A stretch of 64,000 nucleotides of DNA from Cytophagales bacterium (GCA_033344775.1 JAWPMT010000007.1:248001-312000); one strand, 5' to 3'. Positions 33,619-42,850 are shown, counted from the stretch's first letter. A program made the numbers and translations. The notes: generated by a model from the letters alone, not told the origin.

Positions 33619-34221
33619 ATGATGAAAAGATTACCAATCTTCCTATTGCTGACTTTGTTTGCTACGATGCTTGTCGCACAATCAATCAGCGCAGACGAGC
33701 GCACCAAACTTGTCAAACATCTCAATCAATCTCAAAGTGAGCTCTTTGCGACGGTAAAAGGACTTACCACTGAGCAATTGAATTTTAAGACTGATGCAGA
33801 TTCCTGGTCCATCGCCGAATGCGTGGAACACATTGCGATCACGGAAAATACCATATTCGGCCTGGTTGAAACGGCATTGACTGTCGAAGCTGATCCTTCC
33901 AGAAGGAATGAGGTTCAAATGAGCGATGACCAAATACTGGGGTTAATTCGGGCGAGAGAAAATAAGGTGAAAACAAGACCGGATGCGGAGCCGCAAAATC
34001 GATTTGTGGATTATTCAGGTAGTTTGAAAACCTTTAAAAAAAGGAGAAAAGAACATCTGAACTATGTGAAAAAAACTGATGATGATCTGCGGAATCGCTA
34101 TTGTCAATTCCCTTTTGGCACCATCGACGCGTATCAGACGATCCTTTTTCTTTCCGGCCATGTGCAGCGACATACCGACCAGATTAAAGAGGTGATGGAA
34201 GCTGATAACTTCCCCGGTTGA
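33619..34221 (+). CDS. Exported DinB-superfamily protein
   Basis: The 200-aa product has a signal peptide (PIFLLLTLFATMLVAQ) and then a four-helix-bundle DinB-like domain. Seen: SWSIAECVEHIAITE (first metal-binding His, about residues 72-86) and FLSGHVQRHTDQIKEV (two further His, about 180-195). That three-His set is the divalent-metal site of the DinB/YfiT metalloenzyme superfamily. Most members are cytoplasmic thiol-transfer or hydrolase-like enzymes, so the signal peptide is noteworthy. The substrate is unknown. The next gene starts 40 nt downstream. Confidence 0.82.
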   Translation: MMKRLPIFLLLTLFATMLVAQSISADERTKLVKHLNQSQSELFATVKGLTTEQLNFKTDADSWSIAECVEHIAITENTIFGLVETALTVEADPSRRNEVQMSDDQILGLIRARENKVKTRPDAEPQNRFVDYSGSLKTFKKRRKEHLNYVKKTDDDLRNRYCQFPFGTIDAYQTILFLSGHVQRHTDQIKEVMEADNFPG

Positions 34222-34261
34222 TTCGATACCATTCTATTTCTCATCAAAAAAATTGAAACAT

Positions 34262-34630
34262 ATGTCCACTCAAGAAATAGCCAATAGACTTGTTGCACTT
34301 TGCCGTGAGGGAAAATTTGAACAAGCCATTCAGGAATTGTATGCCCCTGAAATTGTAAGCGTAGAGCCTGTAGGAGCACCGGTCGAAAGGGTGCAGGGAT
34401 TTGAGGCGTTGGCGGAAAAAGCCAAAGCTTTCGGTGAAATGATTGCTGAAACGCATGGATCTTCCGTGTCTGACCCTATCGTGGCTGATAATTTCTTTTC
34501 CTGCTCCATGACCATGGATGTTACCTTTAAGGATGGCCCGAGGGTAAATATGGAAGAGATATGCCTGTATCAGGTAAAAGATGGTAAGGTGATCAAGGAG
34601 GAATTCTTTTTCACTCCGATGCAGGGGTAA
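34262..34630 (+). CDS. SnoaL-like/NTF2-like fold protein
   Basis: The 122-aa product starts MSTQEIANRLVALCREGKFE with the Tyr-containing helix continuing to ELYAPEIVSVEP, then FSCSMTMDVTFKDGPRVNMEEICLYQVKDGKVIKEEFFF. The length and the helix-helix-strand pattern (xYxPdIVxxEp, then M.mdvtfkdG) match the SnoaL-like/nuclear transport factor 2 superfamily. These bind small hydrophobic ligands or act as isomerase-like enzymes; no specific role can be read. ATG at 34262 is preferred over a TTG 9 nt upstream. Confidence 0.8.
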   Translation: MSTQEIANRLVALCREGKFEQAIQELYAPEIVSVEPVGAPVERVQGFEALAEKAKAFGEMIAETHGSSVSDPIVADNFFSCSMTMDVTFKDGPRVNMEEICLYQVKDGKVIKEEFFFTPMQG

Positions 34631-34746
34631 TGAAGTTTAAGTCGTCTTTAAGTGCATTTTTAGGGCTGAAATTGATGGTGTATCTGCAAAACATAGAGAT
34701 TGGAATGCCATTAATTTCATTTCTTTAGCAAAATCTGCATCCACAC

Positions 34747-34776
34747 TTGTCTTTCATTGGATTTTTACGATATTTG
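34747..34776 (+). promoter_or_regulatory. Promoter of rpmB
   Basis: TTG (34747-34749), 19 nt, then GATATTTG (34769-34776), a 7-of-8 match to TAnnTTTG, followed by CACTCCGTTTT. It lies 29 nt before the rpmB ATG. Confidence 0.55.
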
Positions 34777-34805
34777 CACTCCGTTTTTCAAAAGACCATT
34801 TGAAC

Positions 34806-35045
34806 ATGTCAAAAGTTTGTCAGATTTCAGGTAAGAGACCAAGAGTAGGGAACAACGTTTCTCACGCAAACAACAAGACGAAGCGAAGATTTTATCCAAA
34901 TCTTCAGACAAAGAGATTCTATATTCCAGAAGAGGACAAATGGGTCACTTTGAAAGTTTCTACGCAGGTGTTGAGAACCATCAATAAGAATGGCATCACC
35001 TCTGTCTTGAAAAAAGCAAGAGCAAACGGAAATACCCTGGTCTAA
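34806..35045 (+). CDS. rpmB: Large ribosomal subunit protein bL28
   Basis: The 79-aa basic protein begins [20 protein letters not shown] and continues with [18 protein letters not shown], the standard bL28 pattern, ending [12 protein letters not shown]. It is a component of the 50S subunit. ATG at 34806 is the start; a TTG two codons upstream is spurious. It has its own promoter and terminator and lies about 1.7 kb upstream of rpmG, with an aminopeptidase gene between. Confidence 0.97.
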   Translation: MSKVCQISGKRPRVGNNVSHANNKTKRRFYPNLQTKRFYIPEEDKWVTLKVSTQVLRTINKNGITSVLKKARANGNTLV

Positions 35046-35066
35046 CAGACCTTGAAGAAATAAGTG

Positions 35067-35094
35067 AAGCCCTCCGAAAGAGGGCTTTTTTTAT
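35067..35094 (+). terminator. Terminator of rpmB
   Basis: AAGCCCTC and GAGGGCTT form an 8-bp stem around CGAAA, followed by seven T residues, about 22 nt after the rpmB stop. Confidence 0.88.
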
Positions 35095-35228
35095 GTCCAA
35101 ATTTCAACTGGTTCCTTGATCGGCCTTTAATGTCCCATTGACTTAAAGATGAATGCCATCTGGATAATAGGAGTCGTTCTTTCCGAAGGGATTGCTTATT
35201 ATCGTGCCAGACAAAACCTAGTTTGATC

Positions 35229-36674
35229 ATGCGACGACACAACAGCATACTCGGAATGCTTTTTTGGATGCTTCCTGTTTTATTGGTCGCTCAGGACGAG
35301 CCCGATGATTTTTTAAGTACAGACTTTCATAAAGAGCGAAGAGATCTGGTGCGAGAAAAAATGCCTCCCAATTCCGTGTCAGTCATTTTTGCCAATCCGG
35401 TTCGAAACCGTGCCAATGATGTGGATTACGTCTATCATCAGGACCCTAATTATTATTACCTCACTGGCTACCGAGAGCCACATGGTGTGCTGTTGATCTT
35501 CAAAGAAAAGCAGGAAGGCCCTAATGGCACATATGATGAGATACTTTTTGCGCAGCCACGCAACGAACTCAGGGAAATGTGGGATGGCCGAAGATTGGGA
35601 GTGGAAGGTGTGAAGACCAAGTTGGAGATCAAAGACGTCTACGTCAATCGCACCTTCAAAGCATACAATGTCGACTTTTCACAATTTGATAAGGTGTTGT
35701 TTTATGATTTTAAGAATGATGTCAGAGACACTGGTACAGAAGGTGATCTATATGATCTGATTTCCTGGTTCAAAGAAAAGGCCAGTTACCCTACTGAGAT
35801 TTCCCTGGATATCGAAGGTGTGGTGACCAATTTGGATACCCGGACATTGGATCAGATCATGAAAGACCTTCGCGGGATCAAAACTCCTGAAGAACTGGAT
35901 CTTCTGAGAAAGGCGGTAAATATTTCTACCGTAGGTCAGGTAGAGGTGATGAAAGCCATGAAGCCAGGTATGGGAGAAAGAGAGATTCAAGGTATCCATG
36001 AATTTGTCTTTAAGAAGTATGGGGCTGAATATGAAGGTTATCCATCCATCGTTGGGGCCGGGCATAATGGCTGCATTTTGCATTACGTTGAAAATTACAA
36101 GCCAAACATTAGCAATGATGAATTGATCTTAATGGATCTGGGTGCGGAATATCATGGATATACCGCGGATGTGACGCGTACGATTCCCGTTAGTGGAAAG
36201 TTCTCTAAGGAACAAAAGCTGATTTATGATCTGGTTTACAAGTCGCAGGATGAAGCGATTAAAATGTGTAAACCCGGAGCGTCTTTTCGAGAGATCACTG
36301 CCTTGTCCAAGACCATCATCAATAAAGGCCTGGTTGAGTTAGGAATTATTTCCAGTGAGAAAGAGTATCATTTGTATTACCCACATGGTTTATCACATCA
36401 CATAGGTTTGGATGTGCACGACAAAGGGAATTATGATCAAATGGAGGAAAACATGGTGATCACCATCGAGCCGGGCATTTATATTCCCGAAGGAAGTGAA
36501 TGTGCGAAAAAGTGGTGGGGAATTGCCGTCAGAATAGAGGATGATATATTGATCACCTCTGATGGTTATGAGTTGCTATCGGACCGGGCTCCACGCAAAA
36601 GTGAGGAGATTGAGGCGTTGATGAAACAGCCTAGTATATTAGATCAATTCATATTACCAGGATTAGATGAATAA
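35229..36674 (+). CDS. Exported Xaa-Pro aminopeptidase (peptidase M24)
   Basis: The product of about 481 aa has a signal peptide (ILGMLFWMLPVLLVAQ), an N-terminal creatinase-like domain (FLSTDFHKERRDLVREKMP, from about 28) and a pita-bread M24 domain. Metal ligands are visible: Asp in LMDLGAEYHGYTADVTRTIP, His in PHGLSHHIGLDVHD, Glu in TIEPGIYIPEG and Glu in AVRIEDDILIT. It removes N-terminal residues before proline. Secretion is inferred from the signal; the usual enzyme is cytoplasmic. ATG at 35229 is used rather than TTG 6 nt upstream. Confidence 0.93.
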   Translation: MRRHNSILGMLFWMLPVLLVAQDEPDDFLSTDFHKERRDLVREKMPPNSVSVIFANPVRNRANDVDYVYHQDPNYYYLTGYREPHGVLLIFKEKQEGPNGTYDEILFAQPRNELREMWDGRRLGVEGVKTKLEIKDVYVNRTFKAYNVDFSQFDKVLFYDFKNDVRDTGTEGDLYDLISWFKEKASYPTEISLDIEGVVTNLDTRTLDQIMKDLRGIKTPEELDLLRKAVNISTVGQVEVMKAMKPGMGEREIQGIHEFVFKKYGAEYEGYPSIVGAGHNGCILHYVENYKPNISNDELILMDLGAEYHGYTADVTRTIPVSGKFSKEQKLIYDLVYKSQDEAIKMCKPGASFREITALSKTIINKGLVELGIISSEKEYHLYYPHGLSHHIGLDVHDKGNYDQMEENMVITIEPGIYIPEGSECAKKWWGIAVRIEDDILITSDGYELLSDRAPRKSEEIEALMKQPSILDQFILPGLDE

Positions 36675-36677
36675 TTC

Positions 36678-36708
36678 TTGTGTGTTTTCAAGAGTTTCCC
36701 TAATTTTG
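36678..36708 (+). promoter_or_regulatory. Promoter of the rpmG-DUF4295 unit
   Basis: TTG (36678-36680), 20 nt, then TAATTTTG (36701-36708), an exact TAnnTTTG. The rpmG ATG follows 28 nt later. Confidence 0.6.
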
Positions 36709-36736
36709 CCTTCCCAAAAATTTCAAGTAGAAAAAA

Positions 36737-36919
36737 ATGGCGAAGAAAGGAAATAGAGTTCAGGTAATTCTAGAGTGTACGGAACACAAGGATTCAGGAA
36801 TGCCTGGAACTTCCCGATACATCTCTACGAAGAATAGAAAAAACACTCCTGAGAGATTGGAGTTGAAGAAATATAATCCTATCCTTAGGAAGTACACTGT
36901 TCACAAAGAAATTAAATAA
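36737..36919 (+). CDS. rpmG: Large ribosomal subunit protein bL33
   Basis: The 60-aa protein [18 protein letters not shown] ... [20 protein letters not shown] ... [12 protein letters not shown] is a standard bL33 of the 50S subunit. In Bacteroidota it is usually followed by DUF4295 and ftsY. Here DUF4295 starts 3 nt after its stop, but ftsY is displaced. Confidence 0.97.
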   Translation: MAKKGNRVQVILECTEHKDSGMPGTSRYISTKNRKNTPERLELKKYNPILRKYTVHKEIK

Positions 36920-36922
36920 GTC

Positions 36923-37078
36923 ATGGCAAAGAAAGTAGTTGCAACGCTTAAGAGTAAAGATGGTGTAAAGTATGCCAAAGTGATCAGAGCAATCCGTTCT
37001 GAAAAAACTGGCGCTTACACTTTCAAGGAGGAGATGGTAACGGAAGGTGAGGTCAAAGAAGTATTGAGCCGCAAGTAA
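36923..37078 (+). CDS. DUF4295 family small basic protein
   Basis: The 51-aa protein starts MAKKVVATLKSKDGVKYAKV and ends EGEVKEVLSRK. It is very basic and lies 3 nt after rpmG, the position where Bacteroidota carry the DUF4295 family. Its role is unknown; the location suggests a ribosome-associated small protein. The next gene is a T9SS cargo protein, not the usual ftsY. Confidence 0.9.
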   Translation: MAKKVVATLKSKDGVKYAKVIRAIRSEKTGAYTFKEEMVTEGEVKEVLSRK

Positions 37079-37105
37079 CCAACTCGAACCACAAAAAGTT
37101 CAGGA

Positions 37106-37132
37106 GTCACGCAGAAATGTGTGACTTTTTTT
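37106..37132 (+). terminator. Terminator of rpmG-DUF4295
   Basis: GTCACGCA and TGTGTGAC (one G-T pair) form an 8-bp stem around GAAA with seven T residues after it, 28 nt beyond the DUF4295 stop. Confidence 0.85.
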
Positions 37133-37346
37133 GTGCCCAATAAAATTTCAGATTTTCTCGCTTTCTTGAAATTAAGTATGTCAGTTTCGTTACAAAACGG
37201 TTATTAAGGAGAGGAATAGACTAACAATAGCAAATTTCAATCCAAAACAGTTAATTATAAAATGGGTATTTTTTTATGCATATTTTTTTGATGAACGGAA
37301 GTTTTCCCTAGTATTACGGTTACTCAAATTCAACCTTTTTTATAAC

Positions 37347-40300
37347 ATGGAACATTTTAACTTTCCGCGAAAAGCGTGGAGACGTATGTCTTTTGCGTTG
37401 GTCGCAACTTTAACCTTATCCGTGTTGTTCCTGAATCCTTTCCAAGAGGACAGAGGTTTGACGCTCGAGGAGCAGAGAACCAAATATCAGGGATCAACCG
37501 TAGAGGAAATCAATTCACTTCCTAAATACGACCGACCAGATCTGGCTGTCATGCAAAATTTTGACATGACAAGAGATCCAAGTACCAATGAAGTGCCGGT
37601 AGAACGAGCACTTCAGGCGTTTAAGGAAGTGAAGAAAAATTTCCAGGCACAAGCTCTTCCCGGTGTAACCTGGACAGAAAGAGGTCCTGACAATGTCGGT
37701 GGACGTACCCGAGCGATCATGTTTGATCCCAATGATGGTACGAGCCGAAAAGTCTGGGCTGGTGGTGTTGGTGGTGGGCTATGGTCCAACAATGATATTA
37801 CTTCTGCTTCTTCAGTTTGGCAAAATGTCGATGATTTCTGGGCCAATATTGCCGTTACAACGATTGCTTATGATCCAACGAACACCAATACTTTCTACGT
37901 AGGTACGGGTGAAGGATTCTTCAACGCAGATGCGATCAGAGGTGCAGGTATCTGGAAATCTACGAATGGTGGATCAAGCTGGACACAGCTTTCCAGTACG
38001 ACTGGTTCTGATTTCCACTATGTACAGAAAGTGGTGGTAACCCCTTCAGGAACTGTGATTGCCGCAACCCAAGAAGGTCTTTTCAGATCTACTAACGATG
38101 GAGCCAGCTGGAGCCAGCTTTTTACAGGACGTTATGCGGATATTGAAGTAGCTTCAAATGGTGATGTATGGGCTTCCGAAGGTATTTTCACTACAGGTGT
38201 AGTTAGAAAATCGACCAATGACGGGGTAAGCTGGTCTACAGTAACTCCTGCTTCTGGTGGAGAGCGTATCGAATTGGCGATTGCGCCTTCAGATCCCAAT
38301 ACGGTTTATGCTGTAGCGTCTAACAATACAGCCATTGCGTGGATGTACCGAACTACCAATGGTGGTAGCAGCTGGTCAGCTATCACTGTACCTCAATACA
38401 CTGAGCAAAGCTGTACGCTTTCTGGATCCAATGATTTTGCGCGTGGACAAGCATGGTATGATCTGATCATGTCTGTAAGCCCAACCAATCCTAACGTTGC
38501 TTTAGTAGGTGGTATCGACATTTACAAAACCACCAATGGTGGTAGCAGCTGGGGGCTGGTTTCTTACTGGACTGGCGCTTGTGATACTTATGTTCATGCG
38601 GATCAGCACGCAATGATGTGGAGTCCTACTGATACCGATGCAGCAATCTTCGGTAATGATGGAGGTGTATTCTACTCTTCCAATGTAGGAAGCGCTTCTA
38701 ATCCTAGCTTCGTTGCAAGAAACAATGGCTACAACGTAACGCAGTTCTACGGTGGAGACCAAAGAGCGGAATCTGGCAGCAACATCATGTTGGCAGGTGC
38801 GCAGGATAATGGTTCTCACCGATACAGCACAGCGGGTATCAACTCTACTACTGAGGTGACTGGTGGTGACGGTGCTTACTGTCATATAGACCAAGCCAAC
38901 GGTAATTATCAGTTCACTGCTTATGTGTACAACAGTTATTATCGATCTACTAATAATGGTAGCTCATTCTCAACCATCTTGTCTAACCAGACTTACGGAC
39001 GATTCATTAACCCTACCGAGTATGATGACAATGCCAAAGTACTTTACTCCGCTGCAAACGCCGATCAGTACATCTATCTAGATAATTTAACGGGTAGTGC
39101 TGCTGGTATCGGAGCATTCTTGAATTCTGTAAGCTTGGGTGGAAGAACGGCTTCTGCGTTTAAAGCTTCGCCTTATACCGCGAACAGAGTATTCATGGCA
39201 ACAGGTACAAACCGTGGTGCAGGTGGATCGGCTGTTTACAGAATTGATAATGCCCACACCAACTCACCAACGGTAACTCAAATCAGTACTTCTGCTATTC
39301 CTAGCAATGGTTATATCTCTAGCATCGATTTAGGAACAAGTGAAAACCAGATCCTGATCACGTATGCTAACTATGGATTGACTTCTGTTTGGGAAACCAG
39401 AAATGGAGGTTCTACCTGGACCAACAGAGAAGGTAACTTACCAGATGTACCGGTACGATGGGGTATTTACAACCCTAATAATACCAATGAAGTATTGCTA
39501 GCGACAGAAGTTGGCGTTTGGTCTACAGATAATGTGAATGTTTCTTCTCCTGATTGGGGAGCAACTAACGTAGGATTGGCCAATGTACGATGCGACATGT
39601 TACAGTACAGAGCGAGTGATGGTCAGGTCATGGTGATCACGCATGGGCGAGGTTCTTACACAGGATTCCCTTTCAGTGGTGCTGCACCTGATACAGAAGC
39701 GCCTACCACTCCAACAAATCTGGCTTCATCTAATGTTACTGAAACAGGATTTGACATCAGTTGGACTGCATCTACTGATAACATCGGTGTGACTGGTTAC
39801 AATGTTTACCTGAATGGCGCATTCAGCGGAAGCACCGCTTCTACAAGCTTCAGCTTCTCAGGACTTTCTGCTTCTACTAGCTACAATGTGGCGGTTGAAG
39901 CAACCGATGCTGCTGGAAATGTTTCAGGACAATTGACTGGAAGTGTAACTACTGCTGCTCCTGGAGCGATTAGCTGTACTTCTACGGTTGCTTCTTTCCC
40001 TTACGGAGAAGGATTTGAAAGTGGAGATGGCTGGACACAGCTTGGTGGAGATGATGGTAACTGGTACCGAACTTCTACCAATACACCTTCAAGTGGAACT
40101 GGACCAACTTCTGCTGCGGAAGGATCTTTCTATCTTTTCCTTGAAGCTTCTACCAATGGTTCTGCTGGACAGATTGGTAATAATGCTACGGCTATTTTGG
40201 AAAGCCCTTGTTTCGATCTTTCTGGCGAAACTTCTGCAAGTTTTGATTTCCAATATCATATGTGGGGTACTGCAGTAGGTACGTTGACTGTTTCAGCTAC

Positions 40301-41543
40301 TACTGATGATTCCAACTATACGACGCTATTTACTCAAACTGGAGATCAAGGGAATCAGTGGAATAGTGCAAACATTGATTTGGCAAGCTATGTTGGAGGA
40401 ACAGTGAAACTGAGAATTACCGGAACTACCGGAAACGGATGGTCTAGTGATATCGCTATTGATGACCTTGGCGTTTCCGCTGGTGGCGGCGGTGGTGATA
40501 CACAAGCACCTACCGATCCTACGAACCTGACATCTTCCAATGTTGCACAAACTAGCTTCGATCTTAGCTGGACGGCTTCTTCGGATAATGTTGGCGTAAC
40601 CGGATACAATGTATTTATCAACGGATCTAACATCGGAACCGTAACCGGTACTGCTGCTTCCATTACTGGATTGGTGGCAAATACGACTTACAGTGCTGGT
40701 GTTCAGGCTTACGATGCTGCAGGAAATGTTTCTGGTACTACTTCGATCAATGTGACGACTGCTAGTGCTGGTGGATGTACTCCTGCTACTGTGAATTCTG
40801 AAGGATTCGAAGGTGGCTGGGGCATCTGGAACGATGGTGGGTCCGATGCTAGAAGAAGCATCAACGATCAGGCTTATGCTACCACAGGGTCTTACTGTAT
40901 TCGATTGAGAGACAATACGTCTACTTCTACAATGACTACCGATAACATTGATCTTTCAACGTTTGATGACTTGACGGTTGATTTCGGATACTACCCACGA
41001 AGTATGGAAACCAATGAGGATTTCTGGTTGCAGATTTCTACCAACGGTGGATCTACATATACTACTGTCGAAACCTGGGCTGCTGGGGCTGAATTTGTGA
41101 ATAACAACTTCTACACCGAGTCCGTGACCATTGCTGGTCCTTTCACAACCAACACAAGAGTGAGATTCCGTTGTGACGCTTCTGGCAATAGCGACTATGT
41201 CTACATTGATGATGTGGTGATTTCTGGTTGTAATGCAGCTGGTACCACGATCGTTCACAATGGTAGCAATGAAGCAACTGGTTTCAATGTTCCTGTGGAG
41301 GATGAAGTGGATGGGTTCGAACTGGAAGATGTAGTAGTATATCCTAACCCTGTTCAGAGCATCCTTAACATCAAGAATCTGCCGGAAGCTGCGGCCGTTC
41401 GATTGATGGACGTATCAGGAAGAGTATTGATCAAGGATACCGCAGAAGTTGACCTGGATGTAAGCCGCTTGGCTCCAGGAATGTACTTCTTGCGAGTGAT
41501 CAATGGCGATGAGAGCCGTACGATCAAGATCAAGAAACAATAA
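37347..41543 (+). CDS. T9SS type A cargo: sortilin/BNR-like beta-propeller with two FN3 and two jelly-roll domains
   Basis: The 1398-aa exported protein has an N-terminal membrane-targeting segment (SFALVATLTLSVLFLNPF). Residues about 105-770 are a propeller with Asp-box/BNR repeats (IWKSTNGGSSWTQLSS, LFRSTNDGASWSQLF, MYRTTNGGSSWSAI). Two fibronectin III domains (starting DTEAPTTPTNL about 781 and DTQAPTDPTNL about 1050) alternate with MAM/jelly-roll-like domains (about 875-1045 and 1145-1295). The last 75 residues hold VVVYPNPVQSILNIKN ... GMYFLRVINGDESRTIKIKK, the T9SS type A sorting signal (known). It is secreted or cell-surface. The propeller resembles Vps10/xyloglucanase-type folds; activity is unknown. 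It uses many repeated Ser/Thr/Gly codons. Confidence 0.9.
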   Translation: MEHFNFPRKAWRRMSFALVATLTLSVLFLNPFQEDRGLTLEEQRTKYQGSTVEEINSLPKYDRPDLAVMQNFDMTRDPSTNEVPVERALQAFKEVKKNFQAQALPGVTWTERGPDNVGGRTRAIMFDPNDGTSRKVWAGGVGGGLWSNNDITSASSVWQNVDDFWANIAVTTIAYDPTNTNTFYVGTGEGFFNADAIRGAGIWKSTNGGSSWTQLSSTTGSDFHYVQKVVVTPSGTVIAATQEGLFRSTNDGASWSQLFTGRYADIEVASNGDVWASEGIFTTGVVRKSTNDGVSWSTVTPASGGERIELAIAPSDPNTVYAVASNNTAIAWMYRTTNGGSSWSAITVPQYTEQSCTLSGSNDFARGQAWYDLIMSVSPTNPNVALVGGIDIYKTTNGGSSWGLVSYWTGACDTYVHADQHAMMWSPTDTDAAIFGNDGGVFYSSNVGSASNPSFVARNNGYNVTQFYGGDQRAESGSNIMLAGAQDNGSHRYSTAGINSTTEVTGGDGAYCHIDQANGNYQFTAYVYNSYYRSTNNGSSFSTILSNQTYGRFINPTEYDDNAKVLYSAANADQYIYLDNLTGSAAGIGAFLNSVSLGGRTASAFKASPYTANRVFMATGTNRGAGGSAVYRIDNAHTNSPTVTQISTSAIPSNGYISSIDLGTSENQILITYANYGLTSVWETRNGGSTWTNREGNLPDVPVRWGIYNPNNTNEVLLATEVGVWSTDNVNVSSPDWGATNVGLANVRCDMLQYRASDGQVMVITHGRGSYTGFPFSGAAPDTEAPTTPTNLASSNVTETGFDISWTASTDNIGVTGYNVYLNGAFSGSTASTSFSFSGLSASTSYNVAVEATDAAGNVSGQLTGSVTTAAPGAISCTSTVASFPYGEGFESGDGWTQLGGDDGNWYRTSTNTPSSGTGPTSAAEGSFYLFLEASTNGSAGQIGNNATAILESPCFDLSGETSASFDFQYHMWGTAVGTLTVSATTDDSNYTTLFTQTGDQGNQWNSANIDLASYVGGTVKLRITGTTGNGWSSDIAIDDLGVSAGGGGGDTQAPTDPTNLTSSNVAQTSFDLSWTASSDNVGVTGYNVFINGSNIGTVTGTAASITGLVANTTYSAGVQAYDAAGNVSGTTSINVTTASAGGCTPATVNSEGFEGGWGIWNDGGSDARRSINDQAYATTGSYCIRLRDNTSTSTMTTDNIDLSTFDDLTVDFGYYPRSMETNEDFWLQISTNGGSTYTTVETWAAGAEFVNNNFYTESVTIAGPFTTNTRVRFRCDASGNSDYVYIDDVVISGCNAAGTTIVHNGSNEATGFNVPVEDEVDGFELEDVVVYPNPVQSILNIKNLPEAAAVRLMDVSGRVLIKDTAEVDLDVSRLAPGMYFLRVINGDESRTIKIKKQ

Positions 41544-41565
41544 TTAAGAATTAAAATCAACCTGG

Positions 41566-41596
41566 AAAAGGGTATCCATATGGGTGCCCTTTTTTT
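41566..41596 (+). terminator. Terminator of the T9SS propeller gene
   Basis: AAAAGGGTATCC and GGGTGCCCTTTT pair around ATAT (two G-T pairs), with a T run. It lies 23 nt after the stop. Confidence 0.8.
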
Positions 41597-41655
41597 ATGT
41601 CTTGGTGTTGGTAATTATGGCGGCAATTCTAGTTGTCTTCGTTTATTGTAGTTGT

Positions 41656-41697
41656 GATTCCCCCTTTAAAGGGGGTGGTCGCAGACCGGGGGATTTT
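41656..41697. repeat. Palindromic intergenic element (CCCCCTTTAAAGGGGG type)
   Basis: A perfect 16-bp palindrome at 41660-41675 is followed by the hairpin GGTC-GCA-GACC (41677-41687) and a GGGGGATT that can compete for the C run. It looks like a dispersed REP-like unit. The 299-nt gap before ftsY has no gene. Confidence 0.6.
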
Positions 41698-41805
41698 CAA
41701 AATCTTGATTCGACGCGTAGAAATCTTAAAATCACCGAATCTTGTCCCAAATTCACCAAAAAAGGAACCCTAAATCCTATCGCAAACGTTAGTTTAAAAA
41801 TTAGG

Positions 41806-41813
41806 TAATTTTG
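41806..41813 (+). promoter_or_regulatory. -7 promoter element of ftsY
   Basis: TAATTTTG exactly matches TAnnTTTG, 29 nt before the ftsY ATG, the same arrangement as at rpmG. No clear -33 TTG is seen. Confidence 0.45.
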
Positions 41814-41842
41814 CCAGCGATTCTAATAACCTGCCAATTGCT

Positions 41843-42796
41843 ATGAGCTTTTTAGGAATGTTCTCGAAAGAGAAAAAAGCCTCTTTGGATAAAGGACTCG
41901 AGAAGTCCAAAAGTTCTTTTTTGACCAAACTCAGCAAAGCAGTTGTTGGTAAGTCGCGAGTGGATGATGAGGTATTGGATGAATTGGAAGAAATCCTCAT
42001 TACCTCCGATGTAGGGGTGGAAACCACCGTTAAAATCATCGATAGGATAGAGGCTCGGGTGGCGAAAGATAAATACCTGAATACGGGCGAACTCAACAAA
42101 ATTCTTCGGGAAGAAATAGCGTCTTTGCTATCTGAAAACAACACCGAGGACCTTCAGGATTTTGATGTACCTAAAGTACAGGGGCCATATGTGATCATGG
42201 TGGTGGGTGTGAATGGTGTAGGTAAAACGACCACCATCGGAAAACTGGCGGCTCAGATGAAAGCCATAGGTAAAACCGTGGTACTAGGTGCAGCAGATAC
42301 TTTCCGTGCCGCAGCCGTAGATCAGCTAATCATGTGGGGCGAGCGTGTGGGTGTTAAAGTGGTTTCCAAAGGCATGAATACCGACCCTGCATCAGTAGCT
42401 TTCGAAACGGTCAAACAAGGTGTAGAAGATAATGCGGATGTTATCATCATCGATACCGCAGGACGTTTGCACACCAAAGTAAACCTGATGAATGAGCTCA
42501 CCAAGATCAAAAAGGTGGTAGAAAAAGTAACCAACGAACCTCCGAACGATGTGTTGCTTGTTTTAGATGGAAGCACGGGGCAAAATGCCTTTATTCAGGC
42601 CAAGGAATTTACCAAAGCGACGGACGTGACAGCACTGGCGATCACCAAACTGGATGGAACCGCCAAAGGAGGAGTCGTAATAGGTATTTCCGATCAATTC
42701 AAGATCCCTGTCAAATACATCGGAGTTGGAGAGCAAGTCAATGACTTGCAAGTCTTCAACAAGATGGAGTTCGTAGACTCTTTCTTTAAGCAGTAA
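41843..42796 (+). CDS. ftsY: Signal recognition particle receptor FtsY
   Basis: The 317-aa GTPase docks SRP-ribosome complexes at the membrane. Seen: an NG-domain start (SSFLTKLSKAVVGKSRVDDEV), G1 GVNGVGKTTTIGKLA (about 122-136), LGAADTFRAAAVDQL (G2-type), DTAGRL (G3) and TKLDGTAKGG (G4/closing loop). The acidic A domain is very short, as usual in Bacteroidota. It has its own -7 element. It is separated from its usual partners rpmG and DUF4295 by the T9SS cargo gene. Confidence 0.96.
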   Translation: MSFLGMFSKEKKASLDKGLEKSKSSFLTKLSKAVVGKSRVDDEVLDELEEILITSDVGVETTVKIIDRIEARVAKDKYLNTGELNKILREEIASLLSENNTEDLQDFDVPKVQGPYVIMVVGVNGVGKTTTIGKLAAQMKAIGKTVVLGAADTFRAAAVDQLIMWGERVGVKVVSKGMNTDPASVAFETVKQGVEDNADVIIIDTAGRLHTKVNLMNELTKIKKVVEKVTNEPPNDVLLVLDGSTGQNAFIQAKEFTKATDVTALAITKLDGTAKGGVVIGISDQFKIPVKYIGVGEQVNDLQVFNKMEFVDSFFKQ

Positions 42797-42823
42797 TAAC
42801 CATCGTGCCGGTCGAAGCGCTAG

Positions 42824-42850
42824 TTCGCACACATTTGCAATGTGTGCGAA
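42824..42850. repeat. Perfect 12-bp hairpin downstream of ftsY
   Basis: TTCGCACACATT (42824-42835) and AATGTGTGCGAA (42839-42850) pair perfectly around TGC, 28 nt after the ftsY stop. No T run follows on either strand, so it is more like a REP-type hairpin than a classical terminator. Confidence 0.65.

Noticed and set aside
41584-41808. 74-codon frame between the T9SS propeller gene and ftsY
   Set aside because: It runs through the terminator and the palindromic element and has a low-complexity product.
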